From assembly GCF_003575965.1 (NCBI RefSeq), contig NZ_QWJJ01000007.1:134976-198975 (forward strand): 64,000 nt of DNA, given 5' to 3'. Made by a program: the position numbers and the translations under genes. Positions 34,780-43,823 of this stretch are shown one piece after another (positions within the stretch are counted from its first letter, which is position 1; each line of letters starts with the position of its first letter). The notes beneath the pieces are model-generated. The model had not been told where the DNA came from and ran no database searches. It saw only the letters and a program-made list of their open reading frames with translations. The DNA comes from Pseudooceanicola sediminis (lineage in GTDB: Bacteria; Pseudomonadota; Alphaproteobacteria; Rhodobacterales; Rhodobacteraceae).

Positions 34780-35537
34780 TTGGCGAGGCCCCAGCACCGC
34801 TCGGCATGGGCACAGAACCGGCATTCAAAGAAGTCGCGCTTAGAGGCGATGCGCGGCAGCAGTTCACCGGCGTCGGTGGCCTGCAGGATCCGCACCGCGC
34901 GGTCGGACATGCGCTGCGCCAGATCGGCATCGAACGGCACGAGCTCATGATGCAGTTCGGCCGTGTCCTTGTTGATGGCAGTGAAGAGCGCCGGTGCGGC
35001 CGAGATCCCAGGCACCGCAGGCTCCATGTAGGCCTGGTAGATCGCGATCTGGGCGGCATAGACGGGCTTGGAAACCGTGACCCCGTCCTTGACGCAGGCG
35101 CGCCAGTTCTTCGCGTTCATGGTCTTACATTCCCAGAGCGCCGGGATGCGAAACCCAAGCGCTGCCGGGGCATCAGCGATGATCCCATCGACATGCCCAC
35201 GGATCCGGCCGCCCGCGACGGAGAATCCGAACTGGCCGCCATCGCGCTTTTGGGTCACCAGATCGATCCCGGCGGCGCGCAGCCAGCGGATCGCCAGGTC
35301 TTCGAGCTGATGACCGATGGCGAAGATCCGCAACGTCTGCCCGCCGAAGTCGGCACCGTCATCCTTCGGCGCGCCCGCAAACTCGAATTGCAGTGCGCGT
35401 TCGCAGGCGTGGCCGAGGCGGGACGCGCCGAGATAGGTCCGGGGTGGCGTGGCCTCGCGCTCGGCGATGAGGGCCGCGTCGACCAGCGCGTTGATCCGGT
35501 CGGCGGTGGACGGGCGGTGATTGAAGTCCAATGTCAA
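34776..35537 (-). CDS. RecB/Cas4-like PD-(D/E)XK exonuclease
   Basis: A 253-residue nuclease. Conserved elements are GASRLGHACERALQFE (Cas4-like first Cys), GHQLEDLAIRWL, GHVDGIIADAP (Asp) and ALWECKTMNAKNW (Glu-x-Lys active site near residue 140), then QIAIYQAYM and a C-terminal FFECRFCAHAERCW, completing an Fe-S-type cysteine set. It is probably the recombination exonuclease that works with the Sak4-like annealing ATPase encoded upstream in the same operon. The start overlaps the DUF6511 stop. Confidence 0.88.
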   Translation of the reverse strand: MTLDFNHRPSTADRINALVDAALIAEREATPPRTYLGASRLGHACERALQFEFAGAPKDDGADFGGQTLRIFAIGHQLEDLAIRWLRAAGIDLVTQKRDGGQFGFSVAGGRIRGHVDGIIADAPAALGFRIPALWECKTMNAKNWRACVKDGVTVSKPVYAAQIAIYQAYMEPAVPGISAAPALFTAINKDTAELHHELVPFDADLAQRMSDRAVRILQATDAGELLPRIASKRDFFECRFCAHAERCWGLAK

Positions 35538-35944
35538 AACGGGATCTCCGGCGCGTTTGATTTGGCAATGTCGGCCATGGCCTCGCGGAAACCCTCGACT
35601 GCCTCCTCGATCAGTGCCCGCACCTGCGCCTCCGTCAGATCGGCAAGTGCGGTCTGCCAGCCGATCTCTTCCAACAGCAGCGCGACGCGTTTCAGGGTGG
35701 CAGTGATGGCAGCGCGTTCCTCTTCGGTCAGATCAACCATGGCAAAACGCTCCCGCGCCAAACGCGTCCAGAAGCCCTGGCAGGGCATCGAGCAGAACCA
35801 GACCGATGGCCGGGGCCGCTTCGAACGAACCGGATCGCGCCAGCCAAAACCACGCGTGGGTTGCCGGCAGACAGCACAGAGCGTGCCACGCGGATGCCAG
35901 AGACGCCGCCGCTCCTCGGCTGTGATTTTGAGTGAAGATGCCAT
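35534..35944 (-). CDS. DUF6511 zinc-finger-like protein
   Basis: A 136-residue protein. Its N-terminal third has CAVCRQPTRGFGW followed by WFCSMPCQGFW, a C-x2-C-x~25-C-x3-C set likely to bind zinc, as in DUF6511. The rest is helical and acidic (LTEEERAAITATLKRVALLLEE core). It lies between helicase and exonuclease genes with overlapping or near-overlapping ends and probably acts in the replication-recombination complex; function unknown. Confidence 0.75.
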   Translation of the reverse strand: MASSLKITAEERRRLWHPRGTLCAVCRQPTRGFGWRDPVRSKRPRPSVWFCSMPCQGFWTRLARERFAMVDLTEEERAAITATLKRVALLLEEIGWQTALADLTEAQVRALIEEAVEGFREAMADIAKSNAPEIPF

Positions 35945-35947
35945 GGG

Positions 35948-37630
35948 TCATGCCGCCCTCCGTTCGAATCCGGCCACCGCGTTCACGGCGGCCTGGATGG
36001 CGCGTTTGTTGAAGCCGAAGGTCATCAGCACCGAAGCGCGGTAGCGCGTGAGGCCGAAGTCGTGCCGGCATTTCGGTGGCAGATATTTCAGCTGCTTGTC
36101 GGTCGGTGGCTGGCGCAGCCACGCCTTTGTCTTGAAGGCGCTTTCATCGCTTTCGTGGGTGTTCAGCCAGTCATCGGCCTGCGCGAGGCAGACGGTGCGT
36201 TCGCCGACGCCCAGCAGACGTGGCCGCGCGCCCTTGGCCCCGCCGACGGCGTACCAGACGCCGTCCATCCAGAAGATGCCGCCCCAGGCTGTGAAGCCGG
36301 TAGCCATTAGCGCGTCATCTGCGCCGAAGAGATCGACCCATGCGAAGCTGGAGCGCTTCAGCAGGTCGATCTCGGTCATGACAAAGCCTGAGAGTGGCGC
36401 TGCGTTCGTCCCGGTCTCGCCTTCGTCCTGCAGCAAGACCTCGCCGCAGAGCGGGCATTCAGTGGCGGCGAGCGGTATCTCCGCCGCGCAGGCGGAGCAG
36501 GATTTGGTCGGGGCGTCACCGGTGGCGATCTTGCCGTCCAGATCGACATCCTGTTCCAGCGTGCCGTGGATCAAGCTCGATGTCCCGAAATCCAGCACCA
36601 CGCAGTCGGTCTTGACGATGCCGGGGTGTTCTTCGGGATCGACCGTGCGCAACCCGCGACCGACCATCTGGATCATGGTGGATTTGTAGGAACTAGGCCG
36701 CAGCAGCACGACGCAGGAGGTGGGCGGGTGATCCCAGCCTTCCGTGAGCACGGCGACATTGACGATCACGCAGATCTCGCCTGCCGCATAGTCGGTCAGG
36801 ATGGACTTGCGGGTGTCGGCCGCCAGATCGCCGTGGATCAGCGCGGCCGTGATCCCCGCGGCGCGAAATGCCTCAGTGACGTGTTCGGCATGGGCGACGG
36901 TGGAACAGAAGACGACGGTCTGCCGGTCACCAGCCTTCTCGCGCCAGTGGCGGATCACCTCGTCGGTGACCGGCGCGCGGTCCATGATGTCCGCCACCTC
37001 GGTCATGTCGAAATCGGCACTGGTCTTGCGGACCGACTTCAATTCCTCCTGCACGCCCACATCGATGACAAAGGTGCGCGGCGGCACGAGATGCCCCGAG
37101 GCAATCAACTCAACCAGACGCACCTGGTCGGCGACATTGTCGAAGACCTCGCGCAGTCCTTTCTTGTCTCCCCGGGTCGGTGTTGCCGTCACCCCGAAAA
37201 CGCGGGCGTCGGGATTGGCGTCACGCACCCGGTTGATGATGCGGCGATAGCTGTCCGCCACCGCGTGATGTGCCTCGTCGATCACAAGCAGGTCGAGGCG
37301 CGGCATGTCGGCCAGGTTCGAGGCCCGTGCCAGGGTCGGCACCATCGCAAAGGTGACGTCGCCGCCCCAGGATTTTTCGGTGGCATCGATCACCGAGGTG
37401 GACACCTCCGGCACCATGCGCTGGAACTTGGCGCGGTTCTGCGCCGTCAGCTCGTCTCGATGCGCCAACACGCAAGCTTTGGCTCCATCACCGAGCATCG
37501 CGCCGGTGACTGCCGAGAGCATGATCGTTTTGCCCGCGCCGGTGGGCGCCACACCGAGCGTATTGCCGTGTTGGCCGAGCGCAGCAACACTGCGCTCGAC
37601 AAAGGTTTTCTGGCGGGGACGCAGGCGCAT
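35948..37630 (-). CDS. DEAD/DEAH-box SF2 helicase
   Basis: A 560-residue superfamily 2 helicase: Q-like RPRQKTFVERSV, Walker A APTGAGKT (residues 28-35), DEAH box LLVIDEAHHAV (~residue 115), motif III GVTATPTRGDKK, motif VI QMVGRGLRTVDPE. After the helicase core is a zinc-binding-like CSACAAEIPLAATECPLCG (residues ~383-401). It matches the phage replication helicases of the ResIII/UvsW type that remodel forks and recombination intermediates. It lies 12 bases after the ssDNA-binding-like gene. Confidence 0.92.
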   Translation of the reverse strand: MRLRPRQKTFVERSVAALGQHGNTLGVAPTGAGKTIMLSAVTGAMLGDGAKACVLAHRDELTAQNRAKFQRMVPEVSTSVIDATEKSWGGDVTFAMVPTLARASNLADMPRLDLLVIDEAHHAVADSYRRIINRVRDANPDARVFGVTATPTRGDKKGLREVFDNVADQVRLVELIASGHLVPPRTFVIDVGVQEELKSVRKTSADFDMTEVADIMDRAPVTDEVIRHWREKAGDRQTVVFCSTVAHAEHVTEAFRAAGITAALIHGDLAADTRKSILTDYAAGEICVIVNVAVLTEGWDHPPTSCVVLLRPSSYKSTMIQMVGRGLRTVDPEEHPGIVKTDCVVLDFGTSSLIHGTLEQDVDLDGKIATGDAPTKSCSACAAEIPLAATECPLCGEVLLQDEGETGTNAAPLSGFVMTEIDLLKRSSFAWVDLFGADDALMATGFTAWGGIFWMDGVWYAVGGAKGARPRLLGVGERTVCLAQADDWLNTHESDESAFKTKAWLRQPPTDKQLKYLPPKCRHDFGLTRYRASVLMTFGFNKRAIQAAVNAVAGFERRAA

Positions 37631-37642
37631 GACCGATCCCCC

Positions 37643-38269
37643 TTACTGGGCCCAGCTCGGCCGCCCGGGAGCACCGGGGTTGGCTGCTGGCGGATTGGAC
37701 GAGGACGTTGGGGCGGCAGCATTCTGCTGCGAAGTGGCCCCCGGCCCGGCGTTACCACTGAACTGCAGGGGTGCAGTTCCCATGACCTGCGCATAATCGC
37801 GATGGTCAGGCGTGACCGCGCTGCGGATCTCGTTCTTGTCGTCGCCACTGGCATCGGTGCCGATGTCGATGCGGGCGACGAACTCAATGCCGTCGAGATC
37901 GGCGAAACCGCTGATGCGCCGTGCTGCCTGCGCTTCCGGCGACATGTCCTTGTCGGAAATCCCGCGCGCCGAGTTCAGCATACCGCGCACCAGGCTGCGG
38001 CCCATATTGGCCCAGTCTGGCCCCTTCGGGCTATACAGCCCGATCAGCGTGAAGATCTTGCGCCGGGCATATTGCCCCTCGGTCACGGTGAACTCGCCGT
38101 TGAGGTACACCGCGCCGGTGGAGCCGCGCGTGGCATAGCCGCCAGTCCAGCCCTGCGAGGCGTCGTCGAAGCCGCCGGGGCGGATGGTCAGGCGCACCTT
38201 GGCCAGTGTGCCCTTGGGGATGAGGTTGGTATTGCTCTGCGCGTCGTTGAAATCGTTCCAGGAACCCAT
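37643..38269 (-). CDS. Phage replication protein, putative ssDNA-binding (DUF669-like position)
   Basis: A 208-residue protein starting MGSWNDFNDAQSNTNLIPKG, with a beta-rich core (AKVRLTIRPGG, GEFTVTEGQYARRKIF) and a long disordered Ser/Pro/Ala/Gly C-terminal tail ending in PGRPSWAQ. The fold order and acidic/disordered tail resemble single-strand-binding proteins. It lies between the Sak4-like ATPase and helicase genes, the place of DUF669/SSB-like genes in many phages. Identity as SSB is inferred from context. Confidence 0.6.
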   Translation of the reverse strand: MGSWNDFNDAQSNTNLIPKGTLAKVRLTIRPGGFDDASQGWTGGYATRGSTGAVYLNGEFTVTEGQYARRKIFTLIGLYSPKGPDWANMGRSLVRGMLNSARGISDKDMSPEAQAARRISGFADLDGIEFVARIDIGTDASGDDKNEIRSAVTPDHRDYAQVMGTAPLQFSGNAGPGATSQQNAAAPTSSSNPPAANPGAPGRPSWAQ

Positions 38270-38288
38270 GGGGAACCTCCTTTTCTGA

Positions 38289-39164
38289 TCAGGATTGTGG
38301 TTGGGATTGGTCGTCAGCCGCCGGATCGGCGGACGGTGGGGCGTAGGTCAGCCGGTCGGATGCCGGTGTTGCAGCCGTCCGAATCTTGGCCATCAGGCGG
38401 CCGAGATGGGGTTCTTCGACTTGGTCCAGACGGCCCGAACGATCCTTGGCCGGGAAACTCCAGGGGTTGATCGTGTGGCAGACAAAGGCGCGATACGGAT
38501 CGCCGCCATCGGCCTTCAGTTCCGCCATGGTGATCACCTCGTCGACGATGCCTGGCAGCTCGAGCCCGGTCTTTGAGCCATCGATCTGCGGCTGGAACAT
38601 CTTGCGATTGAAGTCGTCGAGCTTCTCGTCGAGGATCCCGACCAACCAGACATTCTTGGCCCGCGTGTGCTGCAAATGGGTGAGCCAGCCGATCATCTCG
38701 CGGCCATGCAAGCCGTACGCCCCGCGCACATCCGGCTTGCCGGTTTTCTCCGACAGCGCCTCGGGTTGGCCTTTGCACCAGCCAAAGCACAGCCGCCCGG
38801 CAACCGTGATCGAATCCACGAAGATGGTGTCGTAGCGGTCCAGCGCTGCCGGATCGCCGAAGCGCTCGCAGACGGCGGCATAATGCGCGGGGCTGTATGG
38901 CTGCTCATCGCGCAGCGCCGGGTTCGGCCCACCGATGAACACCGCGAAATCCCGGCATTCCGTCCAGGTGCGCGGCCGGATGCTGTCACCCGCCCAGCCT
39001 TCGATGGCGAGGTCACCCGCTTCGAGATCCATGAACAAGGTGCGGTCGGCATCGAGGGTCCAGAGCAGCGAGGTCTTCCCAATGCCGGATTTCCCGAAGA
39101 TGCAGCCCTTGATGCCGCGTGGCTCGGCCAGCCGCTCGTCGGCGCTGATGATAGGGAGGCTCAC
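38289..39164 (-). CDS. Sak4-like RecA-fold ATPase (ssDNA annealing)
   Basis: A 291-residue ATP-binding protein of the AAA_24 type. Walker A is GKSGIGKTS (residues 24-32), Walker B is DTIFVDSITVAG (~residue 115). The region GAYGLHGREMIGWLTHLQH and VWLVGILDEKLDDF follow, as in Sak4 proteins that support phage recombination with an SSB. The C-terminal tail is Pro/Asp-rich. The adjacent SSB-like and exonuclease genes make a recombination set. Start ATG at 39164 overlaps the upstream stop in the ATGA style. Confidence 0.82.
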   Translation of the reverse strand: MSLPIISADERLAEPRGIKGCIFGKSGIGKTSLLWTLDADRTLFMDLEAGDLAIEGWAGDSIRPRTWTECRDFAVFIGGPNPALRDEQPYSPAHYAAVCERFGDPAALDRYDTIFVDSITVAGRLCFGWCKGQPEALSEKTGKPDVRGAYGLHGREMIGWLTHLQHTRAKNVWLVGILDEKLDDFNRKMFQPQIDGSKTGLELPGIVDEVITMAELKADGGDPYRAFVCHTINPWSFPAKDRSGRLDQVEEPHLGRLMAKIRTAATPASDRLTYAPPSADPAADDQSQPQS

Positions 39165-39694
39165 TGGTCAGCCCCCTGCGCGAGGATCTCGACCTTCAGC
39201 GTGCCAGGCCGCACAGTGCGCGCGGGCTCGAAACTGGCGCGAATGCCGTCAGGCCACGCGCTGTATTTCCGCTCCGGCACTTTGATCGTAATGTCGACAT
39301 ACTGCGCGGGATCGTCACCTGAGGCGCGGATGCGCTCGACCACGTCACCAAGCTGTGCCTTATCCCAGTCCACCCGCTTCGGCAGATCGGCGACCACGGT
39401 GAAATCGCCGTCATCGAAGCGGACAGTGCCGGTGTCCTTGCCGGCGGCCTGGCGTTCTTCGGTGGCCCGGGTGGCGTAGCGGACCGCCAGTCCGGCATCG
39501 AAGCGAGCCTTGGCCGCCTTGTCGCGCTTCAGACGCTCGTCGATTTCGCGTTGCAGGATCGCCAGCAACTCGACCGGCAGCGCCGCGATCTCGGCCGCGC
39601 TGAGCGAAGGCAGATCGTCCGGCGTTGGGGTGTTCTCGGGGAATGGCATGAAATGGTCTCCGTGATCGGTGAATAAGGATTGGAAGGCCGGCAT
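39161..39694 (-). CDS. Phage early protein of unknown function
   Basis: A 177-residue protein. It has a short acidic/Pro N-terminal leader, then a helical coiled segment LLAILQREIDERLKRDKAAKARFD (core REIDERLKRDKA) and a beta-rich C-terminal half (DFTVVADLPKRVDWD, VDITIKVPERKYSAWP). I recognise it as a regular partner upstream of Sak4-like genes in Rhodobacterales phages but know no function. The start ATG at 39694 overlaps the preceding stop (TGATG); a start at 39649 is an alternative. Confidence 0.65.
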   Translation of the reverse strand: MPAFQSLFTDHGDHFMPFPENTPTPDDLPSLSAAEIAALPVELLAILQREIDERLKRDKAAKARFDAGLAVRYATRATEERQAAGKDTGTVRFDDGDFTVVADLPKRVDWDKAQLGDVVERIRASGDDPAQYVDITIKVPERKYSAWPDGIRASFEPARTVRPGTLKVEILAQGADQ

Positions 39695-40047
39695 CACGCG
39701 GCCTCAGGCTCGGCGAGCAGCAGCTCGGACAGCGAGACGGCAGCAGCTTTGGGTTTGGGGCGGGCAACGGCGATGTAGGCGAACTGGTCGGGCCCCACGC
39801 GCTCCTGCACGAGATGTACGAGACCCTGCTCAGCGGCCCAGAAGGCCCGCGATCCAAGCCTGCTCAACTCGGCGCGTGCCGCATCCGACAGCCCTGAAAA
39901 CACAGGGAAGATGTCGAGCACCAGAAAGCCGCGATGGTATTCCAGCCGGTCGCCGGGAACGGCCTGCGCCACCCAGGCGCAGAATTCGATCTCGGACAGC
40001 GGTCGGCTGGCGCGAACCGTGATGAAGGGTGTGGTTTCCATGAACAT
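39694..40047 (-). CDS. Phage early protein of unknown function
   Basis: A 117-residue protein (ITVRASRPLSEIEFCAWVAQ, then HRGFLVLDIFP, GSRAFWAAEQGLVHLVQERVG core FWAAEQGLVHLV). The last part resembles the small winged helix-like proteins found upstream of phage recombination genes. A strong AGGAGGAG lies just before the ATG at 40047, so that start is preferred to 40041. No function is assigned. Confidence 0.65.
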   Translation of the reverse strand: MFMETTPFITVRASRPLSEIEFCAWVAQAVPGDRLEYHRGFLVLDIFPVFSGLSDAARAELSRLGSRAFWAAEQGLVHLVQERVGPDQFAYIAVARPKPKAAAVSLSELLLAEPEAA

Positions 40048-40065
40048 GATCTCCTCCTTTCGCCT

Positions 40066-40326
40066 CTACTCAGGCCGCTGCCGCGTCGTCCCAGTCGGGA
40101 CCGAGGCCGCTTCAATGTCCTTTGTTGCGGCGTTGTGCTGATCGTCCGGCTGGCCCGCGTCGGCGTCGGCATAGACCGCCACGAGAGGCGTCCCATCCTG
40201 GTGGGCCCCGGCATTCTCGATGCGGTATGCACGCTGGTTCTTCAGGATTTCCGGCAGCTCCCAGCGGCGGTAGAGGCCGGGGATGCGCTTGAGGTCTGCG
40301 GACAAGAGGTCGGCTTTGCGGATCAT
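40066..40326 (-). CDS. Small phage early protein of unknown function
   Basis: An 86-residue basic-to-acidic protein starting MIRKADLLSADLKRIPGLYRRW, followed by LPEILKNQRAYRIENAGA and a polar, Gln/Asp/Thr-rich tail. It lies 18 bases upstream of the next early gene. The longer open frame to 40389 has no good start context. No family is recognised. Confidence 0.55.
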   Translation of the reverse strand: MIRKADLLSADLKRIPGLYRRWELPEILKNQRAYRIENAGAHQDGTPLVAVYADADAGQPDDQHNAATKDIEAASVPTGTTRQRPE

Positions 40327-40410
40327 GCGGGTCGACTTTCGGTTTGAGTGGGGCGCGCGGTGGCGTCTGAATGGGAAAAGCCACCGCACCGCTGAGATCG
40401 GGACATCCGA

Positions 40411-41130
40411 TCAGCGAAATTCTCGCAGGACGTCGCGCAGACGCCGGGTCGCCCGCTGATAGCGTTTGCGCGTTGCCGCCTCAGACAGCCCCAACTCCGA
40501 TGCGACCTCAGCCTGCGAGAACCCGTCGACGGCCACGCGGATCACCAGATCAGAATCCTTGCCGACGATGCGGACGAGATCGCGGTGGAGCAGTGCAGAG
40601 CTGGCGTTGGCTGACGCCTGATCGTCAGTTGGGATTTCGTCGGGATCGGCCTCGCTGCGCAGGCTCTGGTGCCTGTCCTCGCGTTGACGCGTTCTGATCA
40701 GGTCGCGCTCGATGTTTCGGAGGATGGTGGAAGCGATCCAGTTGACGCGCTGCAGATCCAGACAGCGAATGGCCTCGGAGGCCCGTGCCAGGATTTCAGA
40801 TGCAACCTCGTCACCGGTGCCGATCCTGCGCCAGGTCGATCTGCGCCGAACGGCATCCAGCCCCGGCCAGAGCGCCAGCAGCATGAGCGTCAGGGCACAA
40901 TCGGCGGCCTCGTCGCCAGACTGTGCAGCCCGGACCAGAGCAACCAATATTCGGTTCTTCTCATCTGGCCCGCGGCTGCCGACTTGCAGCGTGTCCAGCA
41001 ATGCAGCCGGATCAGCGAAATGCGCGAGCGGTTCGCTGCTGCGCCGGAGCTCATCGAAGGTGTGTTGAAAACCAAGAGTTGAAGAAGAAAACATGAGGTG
41101 ATCACGGATCTCGTGCCACGCGATGGACAT
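40411..41130 (-). CDS. Sigma-factor-like HTH protein (sigma-70 region 4)
   Basis: A 239-residue protein. The C-terminal ~60 residues are a sigma-70 region 4-like HTH: LVIRVAVDGFSQAEVASELGLSEAATRKRYQRATRRLRDVL, of which the recognition part is LSEAATRKRYQRAT. The middle contains a region 2-like helix (VNWIASTILRNIERDLI). It could direct RNA polymerase to phage promoters or act as an HTH regulator of the early operon. It is the second leftward gene from the prophage right end. Recurrent in Rhodobacterales phages. Confidence 0.75.
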   Translation of the reverse strand: MSIAWHEIRDHLMFSSSTLGFQHTFDELRRSSEPLAHFADPAALLDTLQVGSRGPDEKNRILVALVRAAQSGDEAADCALTLMLLALWPGLDAVRRRSTWRRIGTGDEVASEILARASEAIRCLDLQRVNWIASTILRNIERDLIRTRQREDRHQSLRSEADPDEIPTDDQASANASSALLHRDLVRIVGKDSDLVIRVAVDGFSQAEVASELGLSEAATRKRYQRATRRLRDVLREFR

Positions 41131-41229
41131 TGGACGCCTGCCTTGCGGCCAGGCGTCCAGCGCCTTTTCGTGGCCACGTCAGGACGTCGTGCGTCTCTGC
41201 GACTTCAGGGAAATGGTGAGACGTGCGCC

Positions 41230-41475
41230 TTAGCGCGCGGGTGATGTCGCCTGGTTCAGCGTTCCGCAGCCGCGGCACGTGGCCACGACCGGAAAGCCCA
41301 CGAAATACTCGTGCCCTCGCGCAAAGCGCAGGTGCATGCGGCCGTCCCGGCAAACGCCGAGCAGCTTGTCACAGCGCGTACAGCGCCATTCCGAGGTCAA
41401 AGGGTTGGGGGTTGATTTTGCGCCACCGGCCCAGCTGATCTGGGCTGGCTGGCGTGAAGTATCGGGAGTCGGCAT
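41230..41475 (-). CDS. Com-like zinc-ribbon protein
   Basis: An 81-residue protein whose second half has a four-cysteine zinc ribbon: RCTRCDKLLGVC and, 25 residues on, ATCRGCGTLNQ. The spacing and the endings KLL and GTLN match Com, the Mu-phage zinc-finger translational activator of the mom DNA-modification gene. Mu-type mom is not seen here, but two DNA methyltransferases lie in the same leftward early region. It could regulate translation of a modification gene; that is an inference by analogy. Confidence 0.75.
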   Translation of the reverse strand: MPTPDTSRQPAQISWAGGAKSTPNPLTSEWRCTRCDKLLGVCRDGRMHLRFARGHEYFVGFPVVATCRGCGTLNQATSPAR

Positions 41476-41584
41476 GGAAGTGCTCCTCTGACTGAGTGAG
41501 CCTTTCCAATAGACAGCGGTTTTTTAGACCGTCGCCCGCAATATTTTTGACCGTCGACAGACCGGCCCGCCGAGATCGGCCAGA

Positions 41585-43777
41585 TTATACGACAAGTCGC
41601 CAATATCCACGGGTCGAACCCTTGGCGATATAGACGTCAAGAATGCTCTCCCACATCGGTTTCTTGAACGCCTGCTGTGGGCTCTTGACGCCAGTATCCT
41701 CGATGAGGTCAGCGGTTTTGACATCAGGACTGCCGGCAAGATGCGCCGTTACCAGCTTTTCGAAGATCCGGATCTGATTTGCACCAAGAATGGCAAGCGG
41801 TGCTTTTCCTGGGATGCACAATGAAGCGGATTGGTTGCCTGACTTGAGCACTGCGACTGAACTGCCCCCCGCGGCAACATTCCGTCCAGAACTGAAGGTC
41901 TGCGCCAACGCATCACGCGACAGCACCAAGTCTTCGCCCTCATCGGACAGATGCGTGAGCACCGGAACGACGACATTCGGCCCGAGGCAGGTGAGTGTAT
42001 CGACGCTGGATGTCAGGACGATCCCGATCCCAGACGCATTCCGCGCACGCAGGAGTTGATCCAGCTTGTTGATGACCTGGGGATTACCCAAACGCCGCGC
42101 GAAATAGACCGGTTTGCGATGGCCATCCGTCCCCATGTCACCCATCAGGACCAAATCCTGATCAAGGACCTGCGCTCCCTTGCTTGTCAGCAATGGACGG
42201 ATGAGTTTCAGCACGGTTTCCTGAAGCCATTCGCGATTGAGTTGATAGCGTTCCAGATCGGCCGCTGGATGTTCGCCCGCATCCTCTCCAAACGGACCTG
42301 TCGCCGAGACCATTCCTGGCGTCGATGAGGGCTTGATCTCGACCTCACCGTCAATGTCGTCCTTGTCAATCAGCACGACATCCTGCCGGTCACGCCGCTC
42401 GAGCAGCCCACCCTCAATCAGACGATCAGGATCAAGCCCGATCTCACGCAAGTATCCACCCGTGACCTCGTCTTCCTCGAGATCGTAGAGGTCCACCAGT
42501 TGCGCGAACATGGCACGCAAATCGCCGTTGTCGATCTGACGGAAGGCGCTCAGGATCCCCCATTCGTGCAGCAACGCAAATCCGAGGCTGCGTTCGTCGG
42601 GGTCCTTGTTGCTCTGCAGATTGCAGCTCTTGACGCCTGACACAGTGATGTTGAGGGAGCGTTCCTTGGCGTCGCCTGCACGGTTGTACTTTACTGCAAT
42701 GCCAATGCGGCTGAAACTGGCAGCCCTCCGGAAGATGTTGCCCCGGCCGAGATACCTTGTCGCGATTTCCTGGATGTCATCATCGATGGCGACCTTGAGA
42801 GCCAGTTTTCGGCTCCAGTGGCCCAGACGGATTTCCACTTCCAGCACCCGCGCCACCTGGATTTCCACACCTTCGATCTTCGGGATTGAAAGTGCCAGAG
42901 ATGTGCGGAAACGGCTGAGGTTGTAGCGCTTCCAGGTCAGCGGTTTTTGAGAAATGTCGTGTTCCAGCGTAACCTCGGCGAAGGCATCGCCCACCTTCTG
43001 CCGAACAACCGGACTGTCGGCGCAAATTTCGATCTGCCTTTTTGATGGGGTGTAGATCAAGGTCGCTTCGTTTGGCGGTCGGAAATAGATCGTTCCCCGC
43101 CGCCCGTCGTCGCGATGGTCGTGCACGCTCGACAATGGGCCGCCGTGACGGACAATCAGCATGATTGATGTCGGATGCGCTTCAGTAGAAGGCAGGTCGA
43201 GCGCCTTAACCGTACAGATTGTCTTGAGTTCGAGGACCTCCGTGATCTTCGACGCCAGCGCGGTTTCATCGATTGCGTTTGCGTCAAGGTTGATCGCCTT
43301 TTCCAACTCGACCTCGAACGCATCGTACATCTTACCGTGGTCGCGGAATTGGCGTGCGAAATGAAAACTCTCCGCATCCTCGAAAGTCTGACGTGTGTTG
43401 AGAAACGCCCAGATGCTCCTGCAGAGCGGATCAGGCTGCGCCTCGATTTCCTGCGCCTGCTCTTCCGTGAACTGCTTGTCGACAATTGTAGCGAGGGATG
43501 AAATGCCCTTGCTGTCGGAAAGTGCACGGATCCTGCGACAGCGCTGTTCGGCTGGCCGCAATTCGTCCAGATCAAAATCTGACAAAATTCCAATGATTTT
43601 CTGCCGAAATTCGCTGACCGATTCTTCATCTGAAGGATTTGGAGTCTCCTCGGGCAAATTGAACTCTGGCTCGTTCTCGCCTTCCCGAATAGCAAGCACC
43701 GCGCGTGCAAGGTCGATCCGCGCGTCCTCGATCAACGCGAGGATATTCGGGCCAATCGGATTTGCTTTTTGCGCCAT
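41585..43777 (-). CDS. Large protein of unknown function at prophage right end
   Basis: A 730-residue soluble acidic protein without a family I recognise. The first ~185 residues are helical (acidic, Glu-rich linker near residue 45). Residues ~200-400 are beta-rich and include RRGTIYFRPPNEATLIYTPS (core IYFRPPNEA). Residues ~405-480 contain LGFALLHEWGILSAFRQ and LYDLEEDEVTGGYLREIGLDPDRLIEGGLL, a winged-helix-like DNA-binding pattern. Residues ~545-680 (VLMGDMGTDGHRKPVYFARR, VLTSSVDTLTCLGPNVV) resemble an alpha/beta domain. It is read away from the DUF2924/recombinase module, starting 196 bases from it. No membrane segments, Walker motifs or clear nuclease motif were seen. Confidence 0.6.
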   Translation of the reverse strand: MAQKANPIGPNILALIEDARIDLARAVLAIREGENEPEFNLPEETPNPSDEESVSEFRQKIIGILSDFDLDELRPAEQRCRRIRALSDSKGISSLATIVDKQFTEEQAQEIEAQPDPLCRSIWAFLNTRQTFEDAESFHFARQFRDHGKMYDAFEVELEKAINLDANAIDETALASKITEVLELKTICTVKALDLPSTEAHPTSIMLIVRHGGPLSSVHDHRDDGRRGTIYFRPPNEATLIYTPSKRQIEICADSPVVRQKVGDAFAEVTLEHDISQKPLTWKRYNLSRFRTSLALSIPKIEGVEIQVARVLEVEIRLGHWSRKLALKVAIDDDIQEIATRYLGRGNIFRRAASFSRIGIAVKYNRAGDAKERSLNITVSGVKSCNLQSNKDPDERSLGFALLHEWGILSAFRQIDNGDLRAMFAQLVDLYDLEEDEVTGGYLREIGLDPDRLIEGGLLERRDRQDVVLIDKDDIDGEVEIKPSSTPGMVSATGPFGEDAGEHPAADLERYQLNREWLQETVLKLIRPLLTSKGAQVLDQDLVLMGDMGTDGHRKPVYFARRLGNPQVINKLDQLLRARNASGIGIVLTSSVDTLTCLGPNVVVPVLTHLSDEGEDLVLSRDALAQTFSSGRNVAAGGSSVAVLKSGNQSASLCIPGKAPLAILGANQIRIFEKLVTAHLAGSPDVKTADLIEDTGVKSPQQAFKKPMWESILDVYIAKGSTRGYWRLVV

Positions 43778-43823
43778 TAACTCACCTCAATGCATGTTAT
43801 CTCTTAACTTGTTTCAACCTCCG

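Noticed and set aside
36566-38470. A 634-codon rightward open frame, and similar long frames at 4387-5544, 8107-9339, 33715-34950 and 47335-48729
   Set aside because: They run antisense to well-supported phage or methylase genes, are rich in Arg, His, Gly and Val, and show no domain. They are GC-rich shadow frames.
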